Below, piece by piece: positions 16,943 through 25,108 of a stretch of DNA of 64,000 nucleotides. Positions within the stretch are counted from its first letter, which is position 1, and every line of letters starts with the position of its first letter. The position numbers and the translations under genes were made by a program. The stretch lies in contig NZ_LNQC01000043.1 of assembly GCF_001651855.1 (NCBI RefSeq), forward strand, positions 124,001 through 188,000. The letters are read 5' to 3'. Below the pieces are notes generated by a model. It did no database searches, was not told where the DNA came from, and saw only the letters and a program-made list of their open reading frames with translations. Source of the stretch: Sinorhizobium americanum (GTDB taxonomy: Bacteria > Pseudomonadota > Alphaproteobacteria > Rhizobiales > Rhizobiaceae).

Positions 16943-17626
16943 TTACGGAACGATCTTGTAGCCGCCGTTCTCTGTCACCAAAATCTCGGCATTGGAAGGG
17001 TCGCGTTCGATTTTCTGGCGCAGCCGGTAGACATGCGTCTCGAGCGTGTGGGTCGTCACGCCGGAATTATAGCCCCAAACCTCCTCGAGCAGGACGTCGC
17101 GGGTCACCACCTTCTGGTCGGCCCGGTAGAGGTAGCGGATGATCGCCGCCTCCTTCTCGGTCAGCCGGATCTTCTGGCCGTTATCCAACGTCAGCAATTT
17201 CTGGCTCGGCTTGAACGTGTAGGGACCGACACTGAAGGTAGCGTCCTCGCTCTGCTCATGCTGGCGCAGCTGGGCGCGGATACGGGCCAGCAGCACGGCG
17301 AAACGGAAGGGCTTGGTGACATAGTCGTTCGCGCCGGCCTCGAGCCCTAGGATCGTGTCCGAATCGGTATCGTGACCGGTCAGCATGATGATCGGCGCCT
17401 TGAATCCGCTCTTGCGCAACAGCTTCACCGCCTCGCGGCCGTCCATGTCCGGCAGGCCGACATCCATGATCAACAGGTCCACCTGGCGGGCGCGCGCCGT
17501 CTGGATGCCCTTGCCGGCGGTCGCTTCCTGCAGGAGATCGAACTCCTCGTAGAGAGAGAGCTGCTCTATCAACGTCTCACGCAGATCATTGTCATCGTCG
17601 ACAAGTAGGATAGTGCGCGTCGCCAT
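16943..17626 (-). CDS. OmpR/PhoB-family response regulator, CenR-like
   Basis: A 227-residue two-domain response regulator. The receiver has acidic pocket Asp10-Asp12, phospho-acceptor Asp55 in LLIMDVGLP, Thr83 and Lys105 in VTKPF. The C-terminal winged helix (about residues 130-227) contains EVWGYNSGVTTHTLETHVYRL-type recognition-helix sequence. The sequence, notably the LRQHEQSED linker, recalls from memory the alphaproteobacterial envelope regulator CenR, but that name is not proven. No histidine kinase is adjacent, so it is an orphan here. Confidence 0.9.
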   Translation of the reverse strand: MATRTILLVDDDNDLRETLIEQLSLYEEFDLLQEATAGKGIQTARARQVDLLIMDVGLPDMDGREAVKLLRKSGFKAPIIMLTGHDTDSDTILGLEAGANDYVTKPFRFAVLLARIRAQLRQHEQSEDATFSVGPYTFKPSQKLLTLDNGQKIRLTEKEAAIIRYLYRADQKVVTRDVLLEEVWGYNSGVTTHTLETHVYRLRQKIERDPSNAEILVTENGGYKIVP

Positions 17627-17770
17627 GGGACAGTTCCTGTTGCTTCCTGAATTTCAAACTAGCTCAATTGCCGCCCTTGGCAAAGCGCGGCGACCGCGCA
17701 ATCTTGTCGGCTTGAAACCGTGCTTAGGGTGGCCGCGAGATCACGGGCAAAGCAAGAATTTGTGAGAATA

Positions 17771-18319
17771 ATGCGCAAGAAAACGTCGGGAGTAAGATCG
17801 CGGAAATCCACGATTGTGGTGCGCACTGCGCCGCTTGACCGCCGGCGCGCGCTTCTGAGCTTCGACGGCAAAACCGAGCAGGCGGCGATCGGGCGAAGCG
17901 GCATCACCGCCATGAAGCGTGAAGGCGATGGCGCAACCCCGCGGGCGACGATGAGGCTGATCGGCGGGTTCACACGCCGCGACCGCGTGTCGCTGCCGCC
18001 GACGCGGCTGCCGATCCGCGGGATCCGTCGCGACATGCTCTGGTGCGACGCACCGCACCACGCTTCGTACAACCGCCCGGTCAGGGCGCCGTTTGCCGCT
18101 AGCCACGAGGCGATGATGCGCGATGACGGACTATACGACATCTGCCTCGTCATGGACTGGAACATCTCGTCCAGGCGGCGACAAGCCGGCTCGGCGATCT
18201 TCTTTCATCTCATTCGCCCCGGTTATGAGCCGACGCAAGGCTGCATCGCCGTCAGCTTGCCGGCGATGAAGCGGCTGCTGAGGCATATGCGCCGGGGAAC
18301 GGCTGTCCGGGTGGCATAG
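17771..18319 (+). CDS. YkuD-type (L,D-transpeptidase-like) protein
   Basis: A 182-residue protein resembling L,D-transpeptidase catalytic domains, which cross-link peptidoglycan or anchor proteins to it. The C-terminal block IFFHLIRPGYEPTQGCIAVS contains the expected histidine, glycine and catalytic Cys. The usual S/T-H-G-C motif reads T-Q-G-C, as in the COG3786-like branch. No clear signal peptide is visible; the N-terminus is basic (MRKKTSGVRSRK). ATG 17771 is chosen over 17720. Divergent from the response-regulator gene. Confidence 0.8.
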   Translation: MRKKTSGVRSRKSTIVVRTAPLDRRRALLSFDGKTEQAAIGRSGITAMKREGDGATPRATMRLIGGFTRRDRVSLPPTRLPIRGIRRDMLWCDAPHHASYNRPVRAPFAASHEAMMRDDGLYDICLVMDWNISSRRRQAGSAIFFHLIRPGYEPTQGCIAVSLPAMKRLLRHMRRGTAVRVA

Positions 18320-18331
18320 CCGCGAAGACCG

Positions 18332-18871
18332 TCATTGCTTCTGCTTGAGCATGCGCGGCGTCACGAACCGGACGAGGCGGCCGCTGCCGGGCTCGATCTC
18401 CGACCATTGCCGGGCATCGAAATCGATGACCGCGAGGGCGGCCGTGGGGAATTTTTCACGCAGGCGCGGCAGCGCCTCACCCTCCCCGGCAAGGAGCAGT
18501 GCAAGCTCCTCCATGCCTGGATTGTGCCCGACGAGGAGGAGGCTGCGCACCGACGGCTCCACGCCACGTATCACACCGAGAATGGCTTTGGCCGCGACCT
18601 CGTAGATCCCGACGGCGTCACGGGAGTCGACGCTGGCCGGCAATGCCTCGGCCACCAGTTCCCAGGTCTCCTGGGCGCGCCGCGCCGTGGAAACAAGCGC
18701 CAGATCCGGCACGAGGCCGTGCTCGGCCATATAGGCGCCGATCACCGGGGCAGCCTTTCGCCCGCGCCCGGCGAGCGGCCGGCGATGGTCGGCCACCCCT
18801 TCTGGCCAGGCGGATTTCGCATGGCGGAGCAGCATCAGGCGGCGTGCGGCGGTCTTGTCGTGGTCGGCCAT
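18332..18871 (-). CDS. Histidine phosphatase, SixA-like
   Basis: A 179-residue phosphatase of the histidine phosphatase superfamily. It has the phosphohistidine motif LMLLRHAKS (residues 12-20), a following ARRAQETW block and the second catalytic histidine in LLVGHNPGMEEL. Small members of this type, such as SixA, remove phosphate from phosphohistidine proteins. The exact substrate is unknown. The gene converges on the YkuD gene, with only 12 bases between the stops. Confidence 0.88.
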   Translation of the reverse strand: MADHDKTAARRLMLLRHAKSAWPEGVADHRRPLAGRGRKAAPVIGAYMAEHGLVPDLALVSTARRAQETWELVAEALPASVDSRDAVGIYEVAAKAILGVIRGVEPSVRSLLLVGHNPGMEELALLLAGEGEALPRLREKFPTAALAVIDFDARQWSEIEPGSGRLVRFVTPRMLKQKQ

Positions 18872-18960
18872 GAGGTTCTTCGCGGGTCAGGTGGAACGCG
18901 GCCATTGTGGCACCGTTGACGCCACTTGTCTGCCCGCGGAAGCTTCTTGTGACGCTCAAT

Positions 18961-18986
18961 GAAAAAGGCCGCCCGAGAGGGCGGCC
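18961..18986 (-). terminator. Intrinsic terminator of leuC
   Basis: On the minus strand GGCCGCCC-TCTC-GGGCGGCC is a perfect eight-base stem followed by TTTTTC. It lies about 30 bases after the leuC stop. Confidence 0.95.
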
Positions 18987-19014
18987 AGATGTGCCGGAAA
19001 AGCTCGAAACCGGC

Positions 19015-20424
19015 CTACTTCCACTCGCGGATATCGACGAAATGTCCCGCCACGGCGGCGGCGGCGGCCATTGCCGGCGAGACCAGATGGGTGCGTCCCT
19101 TGAAGCCCTGGCGGCCTTCGAAGTTGCGGTTCGAGGTCGAGGCGCAGCGTTCGCCCGGCTTCAGCCGGTCGTCGTTCATCGCCAGGCACATCGAGCAGCC
19201 CGGTTCGCGCCAGTCGAAACCGGCTTCCTTGAAGATCCTGTCGAGACCCTCGGCCTCCGCCTGTTCCTTGACGAGGCCGGAGCCCGGAACGATCATCGCC
19301 GAAACCGTCTGGGCGACCTTGCGGCCCTCGACCACCTTGGCGACGGCGCGCAGATCCTCGATGCGGCCGTTGGTGCAGGAGCCGATGAACACCCGGTCGA
19401 TGGCGATATCGGTGATCTTCGTGCCCGGCTTCAGGCCCATATAGTCGAGCGCCCGCCATTTGGAAGCGCGCTTCGTCTCGTCCTGGATATCGTCCGGGTT
19501 CGGAACGGCGCCCTGGACCGAGATGACGTCTTCCGGAGAGGAGCCCCAGGAGACGATCGGCGGCAGGTTGGCGGCATCGAGCACGACGACGCGGTCGTAA
19601 TGGGCGCCCTCGTCCGTGTGGAGCGTCTTCCAGTAGTCGAGCGCCATCTCCCAGGCCTTGCCCTTCGGCGCGCGCGGCTTGTCCTTGATATAGGCGAAGG
19701 TCGTCTCGTCCGGCGCGATCAGGCCGGCGCGGGCGCCGCCTTCGATCGTCATGTTGCAGACAGTCATGCGGCCTTCCATCGACAGTGAGCGGATCGCCTC
19801 GCCGGCAAACTCGATGACGTGGCCGGTGCCGCCGGCCGTACCGATCTCGCCGATGATGGCGAGGATGATGTCCTTGGCGGTGACGCCGGGCGGCAACTGC
19901 CCGTCGACGCGCACCAGCATGTTCTTCGCTTTCTTCTGGATCAGCGTCTGGGTCGCCAGAACATGCTCCACTTCCGACGTACCGATGCCGTGCGCCAGCG
20001 CTCCGAAGGCGCCGTGCGTCGAGGTGTGGCTGTCGCCGCAGACGATCGTCATGCCCGGCAGCGTGAAGCCCTGCTCGGGACCGACGATGTGGACGATGCC
20101 CTGGCGCTTGTCGTTCTCGGAATAATATTCGACGCCGAAATCGGCGGCGTTCTTGGCAAGCGCCTCGACCTGGATGCGGCTCTCCTCGTTCTTGATGCCG
20201 AGGTGGCGGTCCGGCGAGGTCGGCACGTTATGGTCGACGACGGCCAGCGTCTTTTCCGGCGCCCGGACCTTGCGGCCGGCCATGCGCAGGCCTTCGAAGG
20301 CCTGCGGACTCGTCACCTCGTGCACGAGGTGACGGTCGATGTAGAGCAGACAGGTGCCGTCATCCTGTTGATTGACCAGATGATCGTCCCAGATCTTGTC
20401 ATAGAGGGTACGCGGTGCGCTCAT
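19015..20424 (-). CDS. leuC: 3-isopropylmalate dehydratase large subunit
   Basis: Iron-sulfur subunit of isopropylmalate isomerase in leucine synthesis, 469 residues, full length. The [4Fe-4S] ligands are visible as GSCTNGR and the pair GCSMC. Other blocks include [24 protein letters not shown], broken here only by the description, and the GMTIVCG strand before it. It needs LeuD, encoded 13 kb away at 5110-5715. A strong terminator follows. The 265-base leader holds a candidate small ORF. Confidence 0.97.
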   Translation of the reverse strand: MSAPRTLYDKIWDDHLVNQQDDGTCLLYIDRHLVHEVTSPQAFEGLRMAGRKVRAPEKTLAVVDHNVPTSPDRHLGIKNEESRIQVEALAKNAADFGVEYYSENDKRQGIVHIVGPEQGFTLPGMTIVCGDSHTSTHGAFGALAHGIGTSEVEHVLATQTLIQKKAKNMLVRVDGQLPPGVTAKDIILAIIGEIGTAGGTGHVIEFAGEAIRSLSMEGRMTVCNMTIEGGARAGLIAPDETTFAYIKDKPRAPKGKAWEMALDYWKTLHTDEGAHYDRVVVLDAANLPPIVSWGSSPEDVISVQGAVPNPDDIQDETKRASKWRALDYMGLKPGTKITDIAIDRVFIGSCTNGRIEDLRAVAKVVEGRKVAQTVSAMIVPGSGLVKEQAEAEGLDRIFKEAGFDWREPGCSMCLAMNDDRLKPGERCASTSNRNFEGRQGFKGRTHLVSPAMAAAAAVAGHFVDIREWK

Positions 20425-20499
20425 GGCGAGATATCCATCGAATTTTCAAAATACGGAAAGCCGGCGGCGATGCTGCCGGAAACAACGCTGATCGGGCGA

Positions 20500-20616
20500 T
20501 CAGGATAGGCGGCTCGTCAGAGCGCCGCAGACACGCGCGAAAAAACGCGCCGGCAGACGCTTGTGGTCCTGCAGCACGACGATTTTCTGGGCGCGACATC
20601 CGAACTTGGATTCCAT
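20500..20616 (-). CDS. Candidate 38-residue small ORF in leuC leader
   Basis: ATG 20616 to TGA 20502-20500 reads MESKFGCRAQKIVVLQ... and ends TSRLS. Codon use (GTC GTG CTG CAG GAC CAC AAG) and third-position GC of about 73 percent resemble real genes nearby. No good ribosome site is seen (GAGCACCGGCC before ATG). It has no leucine run, so it is not a classical leucine leader peptide. No family recognised. Other frames here are also open, so the call is tentative. Confidence 0.35.
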   Translation of the reverse strand: MESKFGCRAQKIVVLQDHKRLPARFFARVCGALTSRLS

Positions 20617-20689
20617 GGCCGGTGCTCATATCAATTTTTTGACTGTTCGGCAATCGGCGACGATGGGGAGCATCGCCACCCCTTCCCTA

Positions 20690-21508
20690 CTATCGTGCCT
20701 CTGCCCTTCTCAGCCGCCGCTCGAAGCCTCGCAGCGCTAGCGACAGGCTGATCGTCAGGATGAGATAGACATAGGCGACGATCGAATAGGTCTCGAAGAA
20801 GCGGAACGAGCCCGAGGCGTAAACCTTGCCCATCTGGGTGATGTCGGCGACGCCGAGCACCGAAACGAGCGAGGAATCCTTGACCATCGCCACGAAGTCG
20901 TTGCCGAGCGGCGGCAGGATGACGCGGATCGCCTGGGGGAAGACGACGAGCCGGAAGCGCTGGTAGCGCGTCAGGCCGAGCGCCTTGGCCGCCTCCACCT
21001 GCCCCTTGTCGACCGACAGGATGCCGGCGCGGAAGACCTCGGCGATAAAGGCCGAATAGCCGATCATCAGCGCGATGATCGCCCGCCACATCAGCGAAAC
21101 GTCACGCACGACGAGCGGCTCCATGACGCCCGCTTTGACGAGCGGCACCGCCAGGAAGTTGACGGCTGTCACCAGCGCCGGCGCACCGACGAAGGCGATA
21201 TAGAAGAGCAGGACGAGGATCGGCACGCCGCGAATGACTTCGGTGTAGAAGCGCGCCACCTGGCGCAGTGCGGCATGCTCGGAAAGCGCCATCAGCGCCA
21301 CGCCGAGGCCGAGCATGGTCGCGAGCGCGAAGCCGACCAGGGTCACGAAGACGGTGACGCCGAGACCTTTCAGGACGACCGCGAAGACCTGAGCGAAGAT
21401 GTCATTGGCGGCGATCACCGCGGCGAGCGCCACGGCGATTACAAGGAGGGCGACCAGCCACCAGGGATAGTCGCCCTTCTCGGAAGCGGATGAATTGACC
21501 GGCGCCAT
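20690..21508 (-). CDS. Amino-acid ABC transporter permease
   Basis: A 272-residue inner-membrane permease of the polar amino acid (HisM/GlnP) family, with about five or six membrane spans. The ATPase-contact EAA loop reads EAAKALGLTRYQRFRLVVFP. It starts 9 bases after the stop of the binding-protein gene, so the two form an operon. No ATP-binding subunit is encoded on either side, so an ATPase must be supplied from elsewhere. Substrate unknown. Confidence 0.9.
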   Translation of the reverse strand: MAPVNSSASEKGDYPWWLVALLVIAVALAAVIAANDIFAQVFAVVLKGLGVTVFVTLVGFALATMLGLGVALMALSEHAALRQVARFYTEVIRGVPILVLLFYIAFVGAPALVTAVNFLAVPLVKAGVMEPLVVRDVSLMWRAIIALMIGYSAFIAEVFRAGILSVDKGQVEAAKALGLTRYQRFRLVVFPQAIRVILPPLGNDFVAMVKDSSLVSVLGVADITQMGKVYASGSFRFFETYSIVAYVYLILTISLSLALRGFERRLRRAEAR

Positions 21509-21517
21509 CGTGAGCGA

Positions 21518-22327
21518 TCAGCCGCCCATCTTGTAGTCGAGGAACCACTTCTTGTTGAGCGCGTCGAAGGTGCCGTCCTCTTTCAGCGCCTTGATGGCGG
21601 CGTTGACCGGCTGAACGAGATCGGATCCCTTCGGGAAGATGAAGCCGAAATCCTCGGTGCCGAGCGGTTCGCCGACCACCTTGAGCGTACCTTCGGAGGA
21701 ATCGACATAGCCTTTCGCCGCGACGCTGTCGGTCAGCACCAGATCGACGTCGCCGGCCTTCAGCGCCTGCACCGTCGCACCGAAGGTTTCGAACAGCTTG
21801 ATGCGCGGGTTCTGCTCATTACCGTCGAGGATTTCGTAGACCGCCGTGTAGAAGGGCGAGGTCCCCGGCTGGGCACCGATCAGCGCGTCCTCGACCGCCG
21901 CGAAGCTCTTGGCGTCCTTGAAGCGCGCCTCGTCGGCGCGCACCAGCATGAACTGCTGCGAGCGCATATAGGGATCGGAGAAGTCGACCTTCTCCTTGCG
22001 GTCGTCCTTGATGGTGATGCCGGTCATGCCGATCTGATACTGGCCGTCGGACACCGACTGGATCATCGCGTCCCAGCTGGTGTTCTGATACTCGACCTTG
22101 AAGTTCAGCCGCTTGGCGATCTCGTTCATCGCGTCATATTCCCAGCCGACCGCCTGGCCGGACTTCGGATCGACGAATTGCAGCGGGGGGTAGGCGTTCT
22201 CGGTGACGACGATGACCGTCTTGCCACCAAGGTCGGGCAGGTCGCTCGCGACGGCGGGCGCGGAAAATGCGAAGGGAACGGCGAGGGCAGCGGCGATGCC
22301 CGTGAGCACGTGGCGGCGGATTGTCAT
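21518..22327 (-). CDS. Amino-acid ABC transporter substrate-binding protein
   Basis: A 269-residue periplasmic solute-binding protein, family 3. The signal peptide ends near PAVAS (about residue 27). The mature part shows AYPPLQF, GWEYDAMNEIAKRLNFK and the ligand-loop GMTGITIKDDRKEKVDFSDPY-type sequence of amino-acid binders. First gene of an operon with the permease at 20690-21508. The specific amino acid is not predictable. Confidence 0.92.
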   Translation of the reverse strand: MTIRRHVLTGIAAALAVPFAFSAPAVASDLPDLGGKTVIVVTENAYPPLQFVDPKSGQAVGWEYDAMNEIAKRLNFKVEYQNTSWDAMIQSVSDGQYQIGMTGITIKDDRKEKVDFSDPYMRSQQFMLVRADEARFKDAKSFAAVEDALIGAQPGTSPFYTAVYEILDGNEQNPRIKLFETFGATVQALKAGDVDLVLTDSVAAKGYVDSSEGTLKVVGEPLGTEDFGFIFPKGSDLVQPVNAAIKALKEDGTFDALNKKWFLDYKMGG

Positions 22328-22398
22328 TGGAGAAACTCCCGAAAATTGTGGCGCCCGAAAATGTCACGAATTTCGTCGGGAAGACAAGCGGATAGTAC

Positions 22399-22429
22399 CA
22401 AAAAGAAAGGCGGCTCGAAGGCCGCCTTT
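22399..22429 (-). terminator. Intrinsic terminator of rplS
   Basis: On the minus strand AAAGGCGGC-CTTCGA-GCCGCCTTT is followed by CTTTTT. It lies 27 bases after the rplS stop and before the divergently read binding-protein leader. Confidence 0.9.
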
Positions 22430-22455
22430 CCGCACAACTCCGGAGAGTCGAAATC

Positions 22456-22989
22456 TTATTCTGCTGCCGCTTCCGCAGCCTTTGCCTCTTCGGCTGCCTT
22501 TGCTTCGGCGGCTTCGGCGGCTGCCTTCTCGGCGGCGAGCGCCTGGGCGGCTGCAATCTTCTCAGCCTCGATGCGTGCCTTCTCCTCGGCAACGGCCTGG
22601 CGTTCGGCTTCGTTCAGCTTGCGGGCGCGCGTGCCGGTGTTCTCGACGATGCGAGCCGACTTGCCGCGACGATCGCGCAGGTAGTAGAGCTTGGCGCGGC
22701 GGACCTTACCGCGGCGGACCACTTCGACGCTCTCGACGAGCGGCGAGTAGACCGGGAATACGCGCTCGACGCCTTCGCCGTAGGAAATCTTGCGAACCGT
22801 GAAGCTCTCGTTGAGGCCGCCGCCGGAACGGGCGATGCAGACGCCTTCATAGGCCTGAACGCGGGTACGGTTGCCTTCGACGACGCGGACATTGACGCGG
22901 AGGGTGTCGCCGGCGGAGAAATCGGGAAGGGTGCGCTTGGCGGCGATCTTGGCGGCCTGTTCGGCTTCCAGCTGCTGGATGATGTTCAT
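22456..22989 (-). CDS. rplS: 50S ribosomal protein L19 with long acidic-alanine tail
   Basis: L19 sits at the 30S-50S interface of the ribosome. Residues 1-125 are the conserved protein ([41 protein letters not shown]). A further 50 or so residues form an Ala/Glu/Lys-rich helical tail, making 177 residues against about 115-130 in many bacteria. In many genomes rplS closes the rpsP-rimM-trmD operon; here it lies alone, 32 kb from that operon. Monocistronic, with its own terminator. Confidence 0.96.
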   Translation of the reverse strand: MNIIQQLEAEQAAKIAAKRTLPDFSAGDTLRVNVRVVEGNRTRVQAYEGVCIARSGGGLNESFTVRKISYGEGVERVFPVYSPLVESVEVVRRGKVRRAKLYYLRDRRGKSARIVENTGTRARKLNEAERQAVAEEKARIEAEKIAAAQALAAEKAAAEAAEAKAAEEAKAAEAAAE

Positions 22990-23251
22990 CGGTCTAACCT
23001 TTGCTTTCTTCTGAAACAGCCAGAGCGCTCTCGGCCGGCCCTGTCGGATTTCCTTCAGGCCTTGTCCTCTTTAAGGACAGGAGCGGATTCGCCATTCTTT
23101 CTTGGTGGTCGATGGGCAAGAACCCGAACCGGGGCGGCACTTACACCAAACGAGGCCGCTTGTCATCCCCGATCGTAGATTTTCTCGATCGAGAGGAGGG
23201 CGAATTCGGGAGTGTCGGACGCGCCGATTGTACGAGCGGCCGAGGCATGAT
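22990..23251. other. Gap between rplS and the marR-type gene
   Basis: Divergent intergenic region. It holds a small palindrome TGTCC-TCTT-TAAGGACA near 23063-23079 and a short inverted repeat around GATCGTAGATTTTCTCGATC. Both strands have open frames, but none has a ribosome site or a recognisable product. It presumably contains the rplS promoter and leader. I did not recognise a known L19 leader RNA. Confidence 0.5.
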
Positions 23252-23275
23252 AAGGAAAACTTATTATTTTCCCTT
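23252..23275 (+). promoter_or_regulatory. Possible MarR operator
   Basis: AAGGAAAA (23252-23259) and TTTTCCCTT (23267-23275) form an imperfect AT-rich inverted repeat ending 12 bases before the marR-type ATG. MarR proteins commonly bind such palindromes over their own promoters, so it is a candidate autoregulatory operator. Confidence 0.45.
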
Positions 23276-23287
23276 GTGAACGGACCG

Positions 23288-23761
23288 ATGCCCCGAAAAC
23301 TCGAATCCGACACGATCGGATTGCTGCTCACCGATGTCTCGCGCCTGCTGCGCGGTGCCTTCGACCGCAAGGTCAACGCGATGGCGCTCGGCATCACCCC
23401 CGGTGAAGCGCGTACGCTGATCCAGGTCGCCGTGACCGAGGGCATTAAGCAGGCGGAGATCGCCACCCGCATGGGGATCGAGCCGATGACGCTCTCGGCC
23501 TATCTCGATCGCCTCGAGGCGCTGGAACTGGTGGCGCGGGTGCCTGATCCGGCCGACCGGCGCGCCAAGAATGTCGTCATCACCGAGAAGGCCGACCCGC
23601 TGCTTTCCGAGCTGATGAACGGGCTGCGGGAGATGATGAACGCCTATACCGAGAGCCTCGGCGACGAGGGCCGCGAGCAGCTGCGCGGCAGCCTCAGGAT
23701 CCTCCGCGACAATCTTCGCCGTCTGGATCCCTGCCTTGCCGGCAAGGAGAAGACGCAATGA
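23288..23761 (+). CDS. MarR-family transcriptional regulator
   Basis: A 157-residue winged-helix regulator. The DNA-binding core reads KQAEIATRMGIEPMTLSAYLDRLE, here quoted in outline, followed by a wing with DPADRRAKNVVIT (residues about 45-100). ATG 23288 is used; a GTG at 23276 is an alternative, and neither has a strong ribosome site. The stop overlaps the start of the MFS gene (ATGA). This pairing suggests it represses that exporter until a drug-like ligand binds. Confidence 0.9.
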   Translation: MPRKLESDTIGLLLTDVSRLLRGAFDRKVNAMALGITPGEARTLIQVAVTEGIKQAEIATRMGIEPMTLSAYLDRLEALELVARVPDPADRRAKNVVITEKADPLLSELMNGLREMMNAYTESLGDEGREQLRGSLRILRDNLRRLDPCLAGKEKTQ

Positions 23762-24996
23762 CGCTCAGGATGAGCGAACGGCGCACGAGCATCATCGGCG
23801 CCTTCCTGGTGGCGCTCGGCCCTGTTTCGATGGCGCTCTATACGCCGGCCATGCCGGAACTCGTCCGCGCCTTCGCCTCCAGCGAAGCGGCGATCAAGAT
23901 GACGCTGTCGCTCTATTTCGGCGGCTTCGCCTTCGCGCAGCTCGTTTCCGGCACACTTTCCGACGTCATCGGCCGCCGGCCGGCGACGCTGATCTTCATG
24001 GCGATCTATCTCGCCGGCAGTCTGATGGCCGCCTTTGCGCCGTCGATCGCCGTGCTGCTCGCCGGGCGGCTGGTGCAGGGGATCGGCGCCTCAGTCGGCA
24101 TGACGGTCGCCCGCGCCATCGTCCGCGACCAGTTCACCGGCACCACGGCAGCCCGCATCATGAACATGATCGGCATGATGCTGGCGCTCGGGCCGGCCGT
24201 CTCGCCGACGCTCGGCGGCGTTGCGCTTGGTCTTTTCGGCTGGCAGTCGATCTTCCTGCTGATGGTCGGCTTCGCGCTGATGGCCTGCCTCACCGTGCAG
24301 TTCTTCATGGCCGAGACGGTGGTGCCCGACCGCAGCAAGGGACATCTGCGGCCGATCCTTGCGGCCTATCGCGAGCTGCTGGCCGACAGCCGCTTCGTCT
24401 CCTCGACGCTGGTGATCGCCGGCGCGGTCGGTGCGCTCTATGCCTGGGCGACGATGCTGCCCTTCGTGCTGATCAGTGAGGTCGGGCTGACGCCGACCGA
24501 GTTCGGCGTCGGCATGTTGATGCAATCGGGCCTGTTCTTTTCCGGCACGGTGACGGTGCGGCTGCTGATGCGGCGCTTCACGCCGCAGGCGCTGGTGCCC
24601 GCCGGCCTCTCATTCATCGGCGCATCGAGCCTCATCCTTGCCTTTACAATGCATGCGATGGAGCCGACCTTTCTCTCGGTCATGGGCCCGGTCGGCATCT
24701 ACGCCTTCGGCATCGCCTTCGTTATGCCCTATATGATGACCGCGGCAATGGCTCCCTTCCCGCATATCGCTGGCACGGCATCGGCGATGATGGGCTTCAT
24801 CCAGATGGGCTCGGGCCTTCTCGGCGGCGCGCTCGCCGCCCTTGTCGGTGCACCCGCCCTGGCGCTCGGGACGATCATCCCCGGCTTCGGCCTGATCTCC
24901 ATAGCAAGCTATTTTTGGTATCGCCGGACCGTCCGTCAGCGCCCCTTGACCGTGCCGGCCTCCTCCGAGGAGCCCCTGCGCGACGCGGCGGAATAG
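23758..24996 (+). CDS. MFS multidrug exporter, Bcr/CflA type
   Basis: A 412-residue, 12-span major facilitator. Signature features are MALYTPAMPELVRAF in the first span, the loop 2-3 motif GTLSDVIGRRP and motif C-like GPAVSPTLGG in span 5, typical of drug:proton antiporters. Translationally coupled to the MarR-type regulator. Substrate unknown. Confidence 0.92.
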   Translation: MTLRMSERRTSIIGAFLVALGPVSMALYTPAMPELVRAFASSEAAIKMTLSLYFGGFAFAQLVSGTLSDVIGRRPATLIFMAIYLAGSLMAAFAPSIAVLLAGRLVQGIGASVGMTVARAIVRDQFTGTTAARIMNMIGMMLALGPAVSPTLGGVALGLFGWQSIFLLMVGFALMACLTVQFFMAETVVPDRSKGHLRPILAAYRELLADSRFVSSTLVIAGAVGALYAWATMLPFVLISEVGLTPTEFGVGMLMQSGLFFSGTVTVRLLMRRFTPQALVPAGLSFIGASSLILAFTMHAMEPTFLSVMGPVGIYAFGIAFVMPYMMTAAMAPFPHIAGTASAMMGFIQMGSGLLGGALAALVGAPALALGTIIPGFGLISIASYFWYRRTVRQRPLTVPASSEEPLRDAAE

Positions 24997-25055
24997 CGCT
25001 GGAGAGAGCGTCCGCATTTTTGCCCCGCCCTCGCGTCCCAAGCAGATCAAATACG

Positions 25056-25086
25056 AAAAAGCCACGGCGGATCGCTCCGCCGCGGC
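25056..25086 (-). terminator. Intrinsic terminator of argG
   Basis: On the minus strand GCCGCGGCGGA-GCGA-TCCGCCGTGGC is an eleven-pair stem with one G-T pair, followed by TTTTTC. It lies 22 bases after the argG stop. Confidence 0.93.
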
Positions 25087-25108
25087 CATGCCTCGAATAT
25101 TCCTTGCC

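Noticed and set aside
20425-20689. Leucine-type attenuator before leuC
   Set aside because: No leader peptide with a leucine run and no clear terminator hairpin before leuC.
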